Shown here one piece after another: positions 1 through 9,098 of a DNA stretch of 46,831 nucleotides. The notes beneath the pieces are model-generated. The model ran no database searches and was not told where the DNA came from. It saw only the letters and a program-made list of their open reading frames with translations. The DNA is from an uncultured beta proteobacterium (GTDB lineage: Bacteria; Pseudomonadota; Gammaproteobacteria; Burkholderiales; SG8-39): assembly GCA_902826155.1 (NCBI GenBank), contig CADEDU010000056.1, positions 1-46,831 of the forward strand, in the 5' to 3' direction. Every line of letters begins with the position of its first letter. Position 1 is the stretch's first letter. The translations under genes and the position numbers were made by a program.

Positions 1-550
1 CGCCCATGAGCGGCATGATCGCGCGGTCCTGGCTGATGGCGCGGATCGCGGTGCCCAGAAACGTCTTGCGCAGGAACCACCACAGCACGCCCATCGCGAC
101 CAGCGCGACACTCGCGGCGAGGATGCGCGAGTAGGCGAGCTGGATCTCACCGAGGCTGAGGCTGGGCAGCGTGAGGCCGAGATTGCGGAATTCGACGCCG
201 AACGCGACCGTGGCTGCCGCCTGCAGGAAGAACAGCGTGCCGCCGGTCACGAGCAGCTGATTGATCGGCTCCTGCGCGAGCACCGGCTGGATGATGAAGC
301 GGTGCAGCAGGTAGCCGAGCAGCGCACCGATGGCAATCGCCAGCAACGCGGCCAGCGGCAACGGCACGCCCGCCTTGTAGGCGAAGAACAGGCCGTACAT
401 ACCCAGCATCACCAGTTCGGCGTAGCAGATCCACACCACGTCGATCACGCCGAAGATCAGATTCAGGCCAAGTGCGAGCAGCGCGAGCACGCCGCCGAAC
501 AGCAGCCCGTTGAGCACCGCTTCCAGCAGGAAGATGTCGAAGATTTCCAT
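1..550 (-). CDS. livH: Branched-chain amino acid-type ABC transporter permease LivH (partial)
   Basis: Reading the minus strand from an ATG at 550 gives an open frame that runs off the left edge of the window, so only about the first 183 residues are present. The product starts MEIFDIFLLEAVLNG and is strongly hydrophobic, with alternating glycine-rich membrane helices (GLLFGGVLALLALGLNLIFG near the N-terminus), as in LivH permeases of the HAAT family. It would form one half of the inner-membrane channel together with a LivM partner that is probably just outside the window. It starts 14 bases after the stop of livF, in the same operon. The family is clear, but the substrate cannot be read from this fragment. 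Confidence 0.85.
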   Translation of the reverse strand, partial: MEIFDIFLLEAVLNGLLFGGVLALLALGLNLIFGVIDVVWICYAELVMLGMYGLFFAYKAGVPLPLAALLAIAIGALLGYLLHRFIIQPVLAQEPINQLLVTGGTLFFLQAAATVAFGVEFRNLGLTLPSLSLGEIQLAYSRILAASVALVAMGVLWWFLRKTFLGTAIRAISQDRAIMPLMG

Positions 551-564
551 TGGCTACCTGCGAT

Positions 565-1275
565 CTACAAACCGACGTACGCCTTGCGAATCTCGTCGCT
601 GTCGAGCAGCGTTTGCGCCTGGCCGCTCGTCTTGATGCGGCCCACTTCGAGCAGATAGGCCCGATCGACCACCTTGAGCACCTGCCGTACGTTCTGCTCG
701 ACGATCAGCACCGTGTACCCTTGCGCCCGAATGCGCTGAACCAGCTCGAACACCTGCTGCACGACCACCGGTGCCAGCCCCGCCGAAGGTTCATCGAGCA
801 GCAGCAGCTTGGGGCCCGACATCAACCCGCGGCCGATCGCGCACATCTGCTGCTCGCCGCCGGAGAGCGTTCCGGCCAGCTGATTGCGCCGTTCTTTCAT
901 GCGTGGGAACAGCCCGTAGACGAACTCGAGGCGCTCGGCGAAGCGGGCGCGCGCGCTCGGCACGAATCCGCCGATCTTGAGGTTGTCTTCGACCGACAAT
1001 TGCGGAAACAGCCGCCGGTTCTCCGGCACATGGGCGATGCCGGTGTTGATGATCTCGTAGGCGGGCAGCGCGTTGAGCGAGCGGCCTTCCATCGTGATCG
1101 TGCCGTTGCGCACGTCGATCAGCTTCGAGATCACGCGCAGCAGCGTGGTCTTGCCCGCGCCGTTGGGGCCGATCACTGCCACCGCTTCGCCTGCATTGAC
1201 CGTCAGCGAAACATCGAACAGCGCCTGAAACGAGCCATAGCCGGCGCTGACGTTGTCGAGCGTGAGCATCGTCAT
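565..1275 (-). CDS. livF: Branched-chain amino acid-type ABC transporter ATPase LivF
   Basis: A 236-residue ABC ATPase, the normal length for LivF. Walker A (GPNGAGKTT, about residues 37-45), the signature LSGGEQQM, and Walker B followed by the catalytic Glu (LLLLDEPSAGLAP) are all intact, and the LivF-typical VEQNV H-loop context is present. It would drive uptake by the LivH permease. ATG at 1275 is used; a second ATG lies two codons in. Its start overlaps the end of livG by 4 bases, which indicates translational coupling. Confidence 0.93.
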   Translation of the reverse strand: MTMLTLDNVSAGYGSFQALFDVSLTVNAGEAVAVIGPNGAGKTTLLRVISKLIDVRNGTITMEGRSLNALPAYEIINTGIAHVPENRRLFPQLSVEDNLKIGGFVPSARARFAERLEFVYGLFPRMKERRNQLAGTLSGGEQQMCAIGRGLMSGPKLLLLDEPSAGLAPVVVQQVFELVQRIRAQGYTVLIVEQNVRQVLKVVDRAYLLEVGRIKTSGQAQTLLDSDEIRKAYVGL

Positions 1276-2024
1276 CGACGCGCTGCCGTCTGCTGGACTT
1301 CGGCCGCGTCGGTGCCCAGATACACCTCGACGACTTTCGGATCGCGTGCGACTTCGGTGGGCAAGCCCTGCGCGATCACTTCGCCGTGGTCGAGCACGAT
1401 GCAGCGATCGACGATGCGCATCAATACGCCCATGATGTGCTCGACCCAGACGATCGTGATGCCGCGCTCCTTGCGGATGCGCTCGAGCATGTCGCCCGCC
1501 TGCTGCATTTCCGATTCGTCCAGGCCACCGAGACTTTCGTCGGCCAGCAGCAGTTTGGGTTGTGTGGCGAGCGCGCGTGCCATCTCGAGTTTCTTCAACC
1601 CGGCGGCACCAAGGCCATCGACGCCTTCACCTTTCGCGTACGGCAGGCCGATGAGATTCAGCGCGTCGGCAGCGTGTGCCCACGCCTGATCGCGGCTCAC
1701 GCGGCCATGCTGTCCGAACCACGCCGCCATCGCCACGTTCTCCAGGATCGAGAGCTTGCGAAACGGCCGCGGGATCTGGAAGGTGCGCGCCAGCCCGCGA
1801 TGGCAGATCGCCGCCGAGGGCAATCCGCCGATCTCCTCGCCCTTGAAGCGCACCGACCCGTCGCTCGGCGCATACAACCCGGCGATGACATTGAATGTCG
1901 TGCTCTTGCCCGAGCCGTTCGGACCGATCAGGCCGAGGATCTCGCCCTCGCGCACGTCGAACGAGACGTTCGAGACCGCGACGAGCGAGCCGAAGCGCTT
2001 GGTGAGATTGCGAACTTCGAGCAC
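1272..2024 (-). CDS. livG: Branched-chain amino acid-type ABC transporter ATPase LivG, with a degenerate signature motif
   Basis: A 250-residue ABC ATPase starting with GTG (protein MLEVRNLTKRFG). Walker A is GPNGSGKST (about 34-42), Walker B LLLADESLGGLD, and the switch histidine is in VEHIM. The position of the ABC signature reads GLGAAGLKKLEMARAL instead of LSGGQ-like, so the signature is clearly degenerate although the following KLEMARAL block is normal for LivG. It is paired with LivF as the second nucleotide-binding subunit. It follows the binding-protein gene by 59 bases and overlaps livF by 4. The family assignment is firm; the functional effect of the altered signature is unknown. 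Confidence 0.9.
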   Translation of the reverse strand: MLEVRNLTKRFGSLVAVSNVSFDVREGEILGLIGPNGSGKSTTFNVIAGLYAPSDGSVRFKGEEIGGLPSAAICHRGLARTFQIPRPFRKLSILENVAMAAWFGQHGRVSRDQAWAHAADALNLIGLPYAKGEGVDGLGAAGLKKLEMARALATQPKLLLADESLGGLDESEMQQAGDMLERIRKERGITIVWVEHIMGVLMRIVDRCIVLDHGEVIAQGLPTEVARDPKVVEVYLGTDAAEVQQTAARR

Positions 2025-2083
2025 GCAACGCTCAGATTCGACGGGTTGCTTTCACTCTTGGTGTTTGCAGTCGGCGCCTGAGT

Positions 2084-3379
2084 TCAGTTCGCCGCGAACG
2101 CGTGTCCCTTCGGGAACGGCAGCACCGGATCGGTGGTGCGGATCGCTGCGGGATAGGCGATGAACGTACGACCGTTCACGTATTGCATCACCACGGGAAA
2201 GGCTCGTTCGTTCTGGCCCGCCATGGCGTGCCCGGTCGGAAAGAACTTCACGCCGTAACCCGAGGGGGTGCCCCCCGGCGGGATGTCGGTCTCCAATGCG
2301 GCGCGCCGCAACGCGTCCGAGGAGATTCCACCGTGCTTCTTGATCGCGCGCGGCAGCACATCGGCCAGGAAGATCCAGGTGTTGGTGAAACCCATCGACG
2401 CGTGCGGCGGAATCTCGCCCGGGCCTTTGACCGCGGCGTAGCGCTTGACCATTTCCTGCGTGAGCTCGGCGATGCCGGGTTTGAGCGACTTGGCGTCGAG
2501 CAATTGCGCCGCGACCGGATCGATCGAGTGGAAGTAGTTGACGTCTTCCCCGAACGCGGCCCGCAGCCGGTCGATCTGGCTGTGGCCGGCGCCGTGACCG
2601 ATCAGTGCCCTGAACTTCAGGCCCTGCTCCTTCGATTGCCGCAGGAACAGTGTGATGTCGGGGTTGTAGCCGGTATGCAGCAGCACGTCGGCGCGCGCGC
2701 GGCGCAGCTTGGTCACCAGGCTCGACAAGTCGGGCGCGGTGGCCGAATAGCCTTCCTTCAGCACGATCGGAATGCCCAGTTCCTTGCACTTGGCCTCGTT
2801 GCCCGCGGCCACGCCGGCGCCGTACGGGCCGTCTTCGTAGATCACCGCCACCTTCAGCTGCTTGGCCGCGACGCCGAACTTCTTCTGCGCGTTCTCGGCG
2901 AGATACTGGCAGGAGGCTTCGCCGAACTGGTCGGAGTGGGGTTGCGGGCGGAACACGAACTGGCGGTTCTGACCCTTGAACACCGCCGAGGAGATGCAGA
3001 CGTTGGCCCACATGAATTTCTTCGCGGCATCGATGCGCCCGGCCATCGGCACGCACTGGGCGCTCGAATACACGCCCATGATCATGTCGACCTTCTCCTG
3101 GTTGATCAGGCGCTCGGCTTCGTTGATCGCGACGTCGACCTTGGACTGCGCATCGACGTAGATCGGGTTGATCCGATAGCCCTCGACCCCGCCCTTCTCG
3201 TTGAACATGTCGATGGCGGCCTTGGTGCCGATGTGGCTAGCTTCCGAGCCGCCGCCGGCGAACGGGCCGGTGAGGTCGTAGATGACCCCGATCTTGATTT
3301 CCTTCTGTTGCGCGAATGCAGCACCAGCAAGTACAAGCGTGAGTGCCGCTGCTGTCGCCAGCCGAGCCGTCGATTGCAT
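2084..3379 (-). CDS. Periplasmic substrate-binding protein of a branched-chain-type ABC transporter
   Basis: A 431-residue type-I periplasmic binding protein (Peripla_BP_6/LivK class). The chosen ATG at 3379 has a strong ribosome site (GGAGG) just upstream and gives a clear Sec signal peptide (MQSTARLATAAALTLVLAGA, cleavage after AFA). The mature part begins KEIKIGVIYDLTGPFAGGG, typical of the family, with the later KVAVIYEDGPYGAGVA linker region. It is longer than amino-acid-binding LivK proteins (about 370) and resembles binding proteins for aromatic or amide substrates, but the ligand is not readable from sequence. It is the first transporter gene in the run binding protein-livG-livF-livH. 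Confidence 0.9.
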   Translation of the reverse strand: MQSTARLATAAALTLVLAGAAFAQQKEIKIGVIYDLTGPFAGGGSEASHIGTKAAIDMFNEKGGVEGYRINPIYVDAQSKVDVAINEAERLINQEKVDMIMGVYSSAQCVPMAGRIDAAKKFMWANVCISSAVFKGQNRQFVFRPQPHSDQFGEASCQYLAENAQKKFGVAAKQLKVAVIYEDGPYGAGVAAGNEAKCKELGIPIVLKEGYSATAPDLSSLVTKLRRARADVLLHTGYNPDITLFLRQSKEQGLKFRALIGHGAGHSQIDRLRAAFGEDVNYFHSIDPVAAQLLDAKSLKPGIAELTQEMVKRYAAVKGPGEIPPHASMGFTNTWIFLADVLPRAIKKHGGISSDALRRAALETDIPPGGTPSGYGVKFFPTGHAMAGQNERAFPVVMQYVNGRTFIAYPAAIRTTDPVLPFPKGHAFAAN

Positions 3380-3487
3380 ATTGCCTCCTCGTTGAGCCGT
3401 TGAACCGCGCTTCTTTGGGGTGCGCGCAGTGTCACCAGCCTTGAGGGGGCCTGTCAATGCTCGGGATACATTCGAGCGAGCCTGGCT

Positions 3488-4480
3488 TCAGATCTTCGCC
3501 AGATCGAAGGTCGATTCGGCGAACAACTCCTCGGGCGCTACGCGCCGTTTCGACAGGCCTTGCTCGTGGTGGTAGCGCAGGAATGTCTCGAGGGTCTTGC
3601 GATTCTCGTTGAAGCCGTACGGCCAGAAGTCCGCGCCCATCACCTTCACGGTTTCGTCGTAATGATCCGGCGCCCACGGCAGGTTGATCATCAGCTGCGC
3701 CAGCTCGTACAGCTCCTTGACCGCAACTTTCTTCGCCGCGAGGAAGGCGTTATAGAGGTTCACCGGCAGCCACGGGTACTGCGCCACCAGCGACTTGCGC
3801 ACGCCGATGAGATGCATGATCGGGAAGATGCCAGTGCGTTGGAAGTATTCCTGCTCGACCTGTTTGAAATTCGGGAACAGCCGGCCGACGTTCGGCGCGC
3901 GCCGATCAAAACACGAGGGCGCCCGGGCGGTGATCATCGCGTCGATCTCACCGGCTTCGAGCATGCCCGAGAGCGTCTTGTCGTCGGCGATCTGCAGCAG
4001 CTCGACATCGGACGGCAGCTGGATCGGCGAGCGCTCGCCGCGCCCCGGCTCTTCGATGCCGCCGCGTCGCCAGCGGATTTCGCTCGGCTTCACGCCATAG
4101 TCGTCCTGGAAGATACCGCGGATCCAGACGTTGGCGGTGATCTGGTATTCGGGCAGACCGACCGTCTTGCCACGGAGATCCTGCGGGGAGCGGATGCCGC
4201 GATCGGTGCGGATGTAGATGCCCGAATGGCGGAACACGCGCGAGACGAACGCCGGGACGCCGATGTAGTGGTTCTCGCCGCGTGATGTGGTGGCCGAGTG
4301 CGACGAGAGCGACAGCTCGCATACGTCGAACTCCTGGTACTTGAATGCGCGGTGGAAGCATTCTTCCGCACCGACCGCGAGCGGAACGAGTTCCACGCCT
4401 TCGATCGGCGTGCGGTCCTGGAAGATGGCTTTGGTGCGATCGTAATCGGCAACGGCGAGCGTGAGGCGCAGCTTGGACAT
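3488..4480 (-). CDS. NMT1/4,5-dihydroxyphthalate decarboxylase-like protein
   Basis: A 330-residue protein beginning MSKLRLTLAVADYDRTK with a good ribosome site (GAAGGAACC) before the ATG. It resembles the group annotated as 4,5-dihydroxyphthalate decarboxylase or ABC substrate-binding protein, which has a periplasmic-binding-protein type 2 fold: a ligand-binding first lobe, then the segments RGKTVGLPEYQITANVW and LEAGEIDAMITARAP. It has no signal peptide, so it is probably cytoplasmic. It lies between the amidase and transporter genes, which suggests that it acts on the imported compound or its hydrolysis product. Whether it is a true decarboxylase or a binding protein cannot be decided here. 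Confidence 0.75.
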   Translation of the reverse strand: MSKLRLTLAVADYDRTKAIFQDRTPIEGVELVPLAVGAEECFHRAFKYQEFDVCELSLSSHSATTSRGENHYIGVPAFVSRVFRHSGIYIRTDRGIRSPQDLRGKTVGLPEYQITANVWIRGIFQDDYGVKPSEIRWRRGGIEEPGRGERSPIQLPSDVELLQIADDKTLSGMLEAGEIDAMITARAPSCFDRRAPNVGRLFPNFKQVEQEYFQRTGIFPIMHLIGVRKSLVAQYPWLPVNLYNAFLAAKKVAVKELYELAQLMINLPWAPDHYDETVKVMGADFWPYGFNENRKTLETFLRYHHEQGLSKRRVAPEELFAESTFDLAKI

Positions 4481-4532
4481 GGTTCCTTCGGCGGGAGTTG
4501 CGGGGAGGCAGGCTCCCCGCGGACAGACGTTT

Positions 4533-5963
4533 TTATGCCGCGGCGTGCGGCGGGACTCGCTCGCTCAAGCCTAGCGCGTCTTCGAAGAACTTCGCCAGTC
4601 GCAGCAGCGTGGTATCGCTGTACAGGCGCCCGACCAGTTGCATGCCCACCGGCATGCCGGCACGCGTGAATCCGACCGGAATGCTGAGCGCCGGATGGCC
4701 GGTGAGATTGAACACGTTCAGATACGGCGCCCACACCGCTCGCAACTCACCGGCCGTCTTGCCGTTGATCTGCAGCGGCATGTCGCCACGCGCGTCCGCG
4801 GGAATCGCAGCGAGCGTCGTGACCGGCGTGATGAGCCAATCGATGCGGTTGAACCATCCCTGCACCTGGCGGAAATAGGCGCTGCGCTTGTAGAGCGCGG
4901 CGGTGAGCTCGGGCGCGGTGGTCTGCATGCCGGCCTTGATGCCCGCGATCACACCGGGATCCATCTCACGCGCCATCGCCTCGGTGGGCGCGCCGAACCG
5001 TCCGGCCCAGTTCACCTGTTGCAGAACGCGCCAGGTCGGCCCGGCGCCTTCGAACGGTTCGCTCACGGTTTCGACTTCGGCGCCAGCCTGCGCGAGTCGT
5101 GCGATCGCCTGCTCGCACAACGCGCGGATCTCGTCGTCGAGATGCGTGTTGCCCAGCAGCGGACGCCATGCGATGCGCTTGCCGGCAACCGTGAACGGCT
5201 CGAGCAACGCTTGCAGCGCGCGCGTGGGCGGCACACCGATGGTGAGCGGGTCGGCCGGATCTTCACCCGACACCACGTCGAGCGCGGCAGCCAGATCGCT
5301 CACCGTGCGGGTGATCAACCCCATATGGATGAAGTTGCCGAAACCGTCGGGGAACTGTTCGTAGGGGATCAGCCCGATCGAGGGCTTCATGCCCAGCACG
5401 CCGCAGACGGCGGCAGGCACGCGCGTCGAGGCGCCCGCATCGGTGGTGAGCGCGATCGGCGCCAGCCCGGCGGCGACCGCTGCGGCCGCGCCACTGCTCG
5501 AACCGCCCGGCGAGCACTCGAGATTCCACGGATTGCGCGACACGCCGGTGAGTGGCGAGGTGCCCAGCAGGCTGGAGGCGAATTCCGGCAGCGTGGTCTT
5601 GCCGACCATCACGCCACCGGCGGCACGCAAGCGTTTGACCGCAACGGCTTCGACGCCGGGTACGTTCTGCGCGAGCGATTTCGAACCGAAGGTGGTGCGC
5701 ACACCCGCGGTTTCGATGTTGTCCTTCACCGAGAACGGCACGCCACGCAGCGCCAGGGCCGCATTGGCGCGACCGGCAGCTATCGCGTCCTTGCGTGCCT
5801 GCTCATGGCAGACGGTGACGTACGCATTCAGCGTGCCTTGCGTCGCGTCGATGCTTCGCAGGCAGTCGGCAACGACATCCTGCGCGGTCAGTTTGCCTTC
5901 ACGGATGGCGCCGGCGAGTTCCAGTGCCGATCGGATGCGTGCGCCTTCGCGCATGACGCTCAC
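4533..5963 (-). CDS. Amidase (amidase signature family)
   Basis: A 476-residue amidase of the Ser-cisSer-Lys type, which hydrolyses carboxamides in the cytoplasm. The catalytic lysine is in VGKTTLPEFA, and the glycine/serine signature is GGSSSGAAAAVAAG followed by TDAGASTRVPAA, where the usual GGS is AGAS-like with Thr. GTG at 5963 is chosen because AAGGA lies six bases upstream; an ATG three codons later is an alternative, and the frame stays open further upstream without a better site. It sits between the outer-membrane protein gene and the NMT1-like gene, all in one direction, so it probably processes the compound taken up by the linked ABC transporter. Confidence 0.9.
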   Translation of the reverse strand: MSVMREGARIRSALELAGAIREGKLTAQDVVADCLRSIDATQGTLNAYVTVCHEQARKDAIAAGRANAALALRGVPFSVKDNIETAGVRTTFGSKSLAQNVPGVEAVAVKRLRAAGGVMVGKTTLPEFASSLLGTSPLTGVSRNPWNLECSPGGSSSGAAAAVAAGLAPIALTTDAGASTRVPAAVCGVLGMKPSIGLIPYEQFPDGFGNFIHMGLITRTVSDLAAALDVVSGEDPADPLTIGVPPTRALQALLEPFTVAGKRIAWRPLLGNTHLDDEIRALCEQAIARLAQAGAEVETVSEPFEGAGPTWRVLQQVNWAGRFGAPTEAMAREMDPGVIAGIKAGMQTTAPELTAALYKRSAYFRQVQGWFNRIDWLITPVTTLAAIPADARGDMPLQINGKTAGELRAVWAPYLNVFNLTGHPALSIPVGFTRAGMPVGMQLVGRLYSDTTLLRLAKFFEDALGLSERVPPHAAA

Positions 5964-6021
5964 GGGTGTTCCTTTCGAAGGTTGAGTGTTCGATCGCTCG
6001 ATCTGCGGAGCGGACGGCAAG

Positions 6022-6711
6022 TCAGAAGCGTTTGGTCAGCGCGACCTGTACGAACGGTACCCAGCGGTAGTCCTTCAGCTCGCGCTGCAGCGCTTCCGCT
6101 TCGGCGTTGGCGTCGGCCAGGATCTGCGTGCATAGCGCAGCACTGACCGCGCCGCACTGTGCCGTCAGCGACGCTTTGGCGCGACCCTGGTAGGTCAGCC
6201 CCAGGTCGACCAGGAATCCCCAGTTGCGGCCTTCGGCCACCGGGTTGCCCCAGCCCACGCCCAAGTATGGCGCGACCGAGTTGAACTTGACCGTGCCGGT
6301 CACCGACGGTACCTGCGTCGATGAATAGGTGCGATCGTTGAGATCGAGGAAGCCGAACGAGTTGGGCCGGCTTTCGACGCTGAACTTGTTGCCGTTGAAC
6401 AGCACGCCGCCGGTCAGGCGGAAGGAGCCTCCGGCGCTCGGGAAGAAATCGATGAGCAGCGGCGCGTTGCGCCACTCCTGACGGGCCTTGTACTCGACGT
6501 CGCTTTCGGTGATCGTGACGCGGGTATTGAGAAAGTTGCCGCCCAGCCGGAAGTTGGCACGGTCGGAAATTTTCGCGACGATGCCGAGTCCAAGACCCTG
6601 CAGGCCCGCATGCGCCTCGATCGCGGTTTGACCAAGGGCAAGCGCCGGCGTGCAGGCCAGCGCAAAGTAGGCGGCGAGTCGGCGTGTCCGGCGGTGAAAT
6701 GAAAGCTGCAT
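6022..6711 (-). CDS. Outer-membrane beta-barrel protein of unknown role
   Basis: A 229-residue protein with a Sec signal peptide (about 1-29, ending ALALG) and alternating short amphipathic strands rich in Gly, Asn and aromatic residues (FRLGGNFLN, FRLTGGVLFNGNKF, VAPYLGVGWGNP). It ends in KRF, with the terminal aromatic residue expected of barrels inserted by BamA. The ATG at 6711 has GGAGG just upstream. It heads the minus-strand run with amidase and ABC transporter, so it may be a channel or stress-type porin for that substrate. No specific family is recognised beyond a general small-barrel appearance. Confidence 0.7.
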   Translation of the reverse strand: MQLSFHRRTRRLAAYFALACTPALALGQTAIEAHAGLQGLGLGIVAKISDRANFRLGGNFLNTRVTITESDVEYKARQEWRNAPLLIDFFPSAGGSFRLTGGVLFNGNKFSVESRPNSFGFLDLNDRTYSSTQVPSVTGTVKFNSVAPYLGVGWGNPVAEGRNWGFLVDLGLTYQGRAKASLTAQCGAVSAALCTQILADANAEAEALQRELKDYRWVPFVQVALTKRF

Positions 6712-6752
6712 GGAGGCCTCCAATGTCGCGAACGCTCGATAGGATTGTTCGA

Positions 6753-6806
6753 ATCGTATGGTGCGTACGGTGCGTACGGTGCGTTCGGGTCGTTCGATTC
6801 GTACGG
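6753..6806. repeat. Six imperfect 9-base tandem repeats
   Basis: The stretch consists of six head-to-tail 9-base units close to TGCGTACGG. Two are identical (6762-6770 and 6771-6779) and the others carry one to three changes. It lies in the 279-base gap between the divergent barrel-protein and alanine dehydrogenase genes. A further weaker unit may precede it at about 6744. Confidence 0.75.
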
Positions 6807-6990
6807 TGTGCGGGACGCGGCCGAGCCCTGTCGCGCGGATCAGCGGACGCCTGCGATGCGACTGTACCAAAGGTCATGCGCGGCAATTGGCCGCTCGGCG
6901 GGCCGCGAAGTTGTTCCTTCAGGGAAGCTTCGTCCCGCACGTAGTGTCTGGTCCTAAACCGAACAACCGCACAATACGATGGGGGTCGCG

Positions 6991-8103
6991 ATGCTCGTAG
7001 GCGTTCCGAAAGAGGTCAAGACGCACGAATACCGCGTCGGGCTCACGCCCAGCTCGGTCAACGAACTGGGCAAGCGCGGGCACCGCGTCGTGGTCGAGCG
7101 CAATGCCGGATTGGGCATCGGCATGACCGATGAAGCCTATCGACGGGTCGGCGCCGAGGTGGTCGACACCGCATCCGAGGTGTTCGAGCGCACCACGTTG
7201 ATCGTCAAGGTGAAGGAACCGCAAGCCGCTGAGCGCGCACGGCTGCGTGCGCATCACACGTTATTCACGTACCTGCACCTGGCGCCCGACCCGCAGCAGG
7301 CGCGCGAGTTGATGGCAAGTGGCGCAACCTGCATCGCGTACGAGACCGTGACGTCTGCATCGGGCGGCCTGCCGCTGCTCACGCCGATGTCGGAGGTGGC
7401 CGGGCGGATGTCGATCCAGGCTGGTGCCAAGGCGCTCGAGCGCGAGGCCGGCGGGCGCGGCGTGCTGCTTCCCGGTGTGCCGGGGGTGCCGCCGGGCAAG
7501 GTAGTCATCCTGGGTGGCGGCGTGGTCGGCTCGAACGCGGCGTATGTGGCCGCGGGCATTGGCGCCCAGGTGGTGATCATCGATCGATCGCCCGATGTGC
7601 TGCGACGGCTCGACGAGCGCTTCGGTGCACGCATCACGACGGTGCTGGGTAACAGCGAGGCGATCGAACGCCAAGTACTCACTGCCGATCTGGTCATCGG
7701 TGCGGTGCTGGTAGCTGGCGCTTCGGCGCCGCGGCTGGTCACGCGCGACATGGTGGCACGCATGGAACGCGGCGCGGCAATCGTCGACGTGGCGATCGAT
7801 CAGGGCGGCTGCGTCGAAACCGCGCGCCCGACCACGCATGCCGACCCGACTTACATCACCGAAGGCGTCGTGCACTACTGCGTGGCCAACATGCCCGGCG
7901 CGGTGCCGCGCACCTCGACGTTCGCGCTCAACAACGCCACCTTGCCGTTCGTGCTGGCGCTGGCCGATCACGGCCCGGACGAAGCGATGAAGCGCGACGA
8001 GCATCTGCGTCGCGGTTTGAACGTGCGCGCCGGCCGCATCGTTCATCCGGCGGTTGTCGAGGCGCTTGGCTTCAGTACTACAGCAGCGCCCGCGACCGCC
8101 TGA
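6991..8103 (+). CDS. ald: Alanine dehydrogenase
   Basis: A 370-residue NAD-dependent L-alanine dehydrogenase, which interconverts L-alanine with pyruvate and ammonia. The N-terminus [20 protein letters not shown] is the family signature. The substrate-binding Lys is in IVKVKEPQ and the catalytic His in YLHLAPD; the NAD-binding loop is [15 protein letters not shown]. The start is set at the second ATG (6991), which matches the family N-terminus and has GGGGG five bases upstream; an in-frame ATG at 6979 would add four residues. It converges on soeC with only 8 bases between the stops. Length is normal and all key residues are present. Confidence 0.95.
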   Translation: MLVGVPKEVKTHEYRVGLTPSSVNELGKRGHRVVVERNAGLGIGMTDEAYRRVGAEVVDTASEVFERTTLIVKVKEPQAAERARLRAHHTLFTYLHLAPDPQQARELMASGATCIAYETVTSASGGLPLLTPMSEVAGRMSIQAGAKALEREAGGRGVLLPGVPGVPPGKVVILGGGVVGSNAAYVAAGIGAQVVIIDRSPDVLRRLDERFGARITTVLGNSEAIERQVLTADLVIGAVLVAGASAPRLVTRDMVARMERGAAIVDVAIDQGGCVETARPTTHADPTYITEGVVHYCVANMPGAVPRTSTFALNNATLPFVLALADHGPDEAMKRDEHLRRGLNVRAGRIVHPAVVEALGFSTTAAPATA

Positions 8104-8111
8104 GCGCGTCG

Positions 8112-9062
8112 CTACGCCGCAGGCTGCCCGTGGTACAGGCGCACCACGTGCTGCGCCTCGGCGAAGAACAGCCAGCGTTCGACCAGCAGGCCCGCGATTG
8201 CGATGACGGCCACGGCGGCGAGCAGCCACGGCTGACTCAGTCCGGCCAGTAGCGCCGCTGCGGGCACGAGGAACGTGAGCGCCAGGAACACGAGGCGCAA
8301 CGTGCGCGCGTGCTCGCGGCCCAGCGCGAAGATGAACTCATCGGTGAGGAACGTGCGGCTCGCATGCCCCACTTCCAGCAGCTTCGCTTGCGCGGCCGTG
8401 GTGCCGAGCGCCTGACCTCCAAGCGCGTGCTTGATGGTGCGCTCACCCGGTCGACCCGAGCCGAAGCGCCGGAAATAGAGGGCCTTTACCGCGGCGGCGA
8501 TCAGCAGGGTCACAACGACTGTTGCGAGATAGCCGCCTCCGCGCTTGCCGTCGATGATCGCCAGCGCGTAGAGCAGCAAGGCACCTGAGAAATAACCAAG
8601 CGCCAGGTACGCAACGGGCACCATCGGCGTGTGCCATTGCGGAATGGTCCGCAGGCATGCGTAGATCATCGCGGTGGCGTAGATCGTGACCGTTGCGAGC
8701 GCCGCGGCGAGCAGGGCAAGCAGCTTCTGTGCGGGCGAGGCAGTCGAGCCAGCCCACACGCCTGCCAGATAGAGCAGCGCCACGACGAAGAACGCGAGCG
8801 CGAGCACGGCTTCGCGCGACAGCCATGAGTACCGCACCTGGCGGAACGCACGCCATGCATTGCGTGGATTGGCCAGATGCAGCGTGGAAGACAGCAGTCC
8901 GAGTGCCACCAGCACGAGCGCCAGCACTCCGCCGACGAGTTGCATTGCGTCGGACAGCGCGCCCGATCCGCCGAACAGTGCGTTCAACGCGAGCAGGGCA
9001 AACAGGCCGAACCCGGCGCCCGACAGAACAGTGAAAGCCACGATCGACAATGCCGGTTTCAT
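8112..9062 (-). CDS. soeC: Sulfite-oxidising enzyme membrane subunit SoeC (DmsC/NrfD-like)
   Basis: A 316-residue inner-membrane protein with about eight hydrophobic helices, of the DmsC-type anchor family. It is expected to bind the SoeAB dimer to the cytoplasmic face of the membrane and pass electrons from sulfite oxidation to quinone. Recognisable features are the N-terminal LSIVAFTVLSGAGFGLF helix and the STLHLANPRNAWRAF loop typical of DmsC anchors. It is the third gene in the order soeA-soeB-soeC, 36 bases after soeB. The SoeC name rests on this gene order and on the sulfur-oxidation context, since DmsC anchors alone are not specific. Confidence 0.87.
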   Translation of the reverse strand: MKPALSIVAFTVLSGAGFGLFALLALNALFGGSGALSDAMQLVGGVLALVLVALGLLSSTLHLANPRNAWRAFRQVRYSWLSREAVLALAFFVVALLYLAGVWAGSTASPAQKLLALLAAALATVTIYATAMIYACLRTIPQWHTPMVPVAYLALGYFSGALLLYALAIIDGKRGGGYLATVVVTLLIAAAVKALYFRRFGSGRPGERTIKHALGGQALGTTAAQAKLLEVGHASRTFLTDEFIFALGREHARTLRLVFLALTFLVPAAALLAGLSQPWLLAAVAVIAIAGLLVERWLFFAEAQHVVRLYHGQPAA

Positions 9063-9098
9063 GCGGGCAGCGATTCCTGTCGTTGCGTCGGGTGCGGG

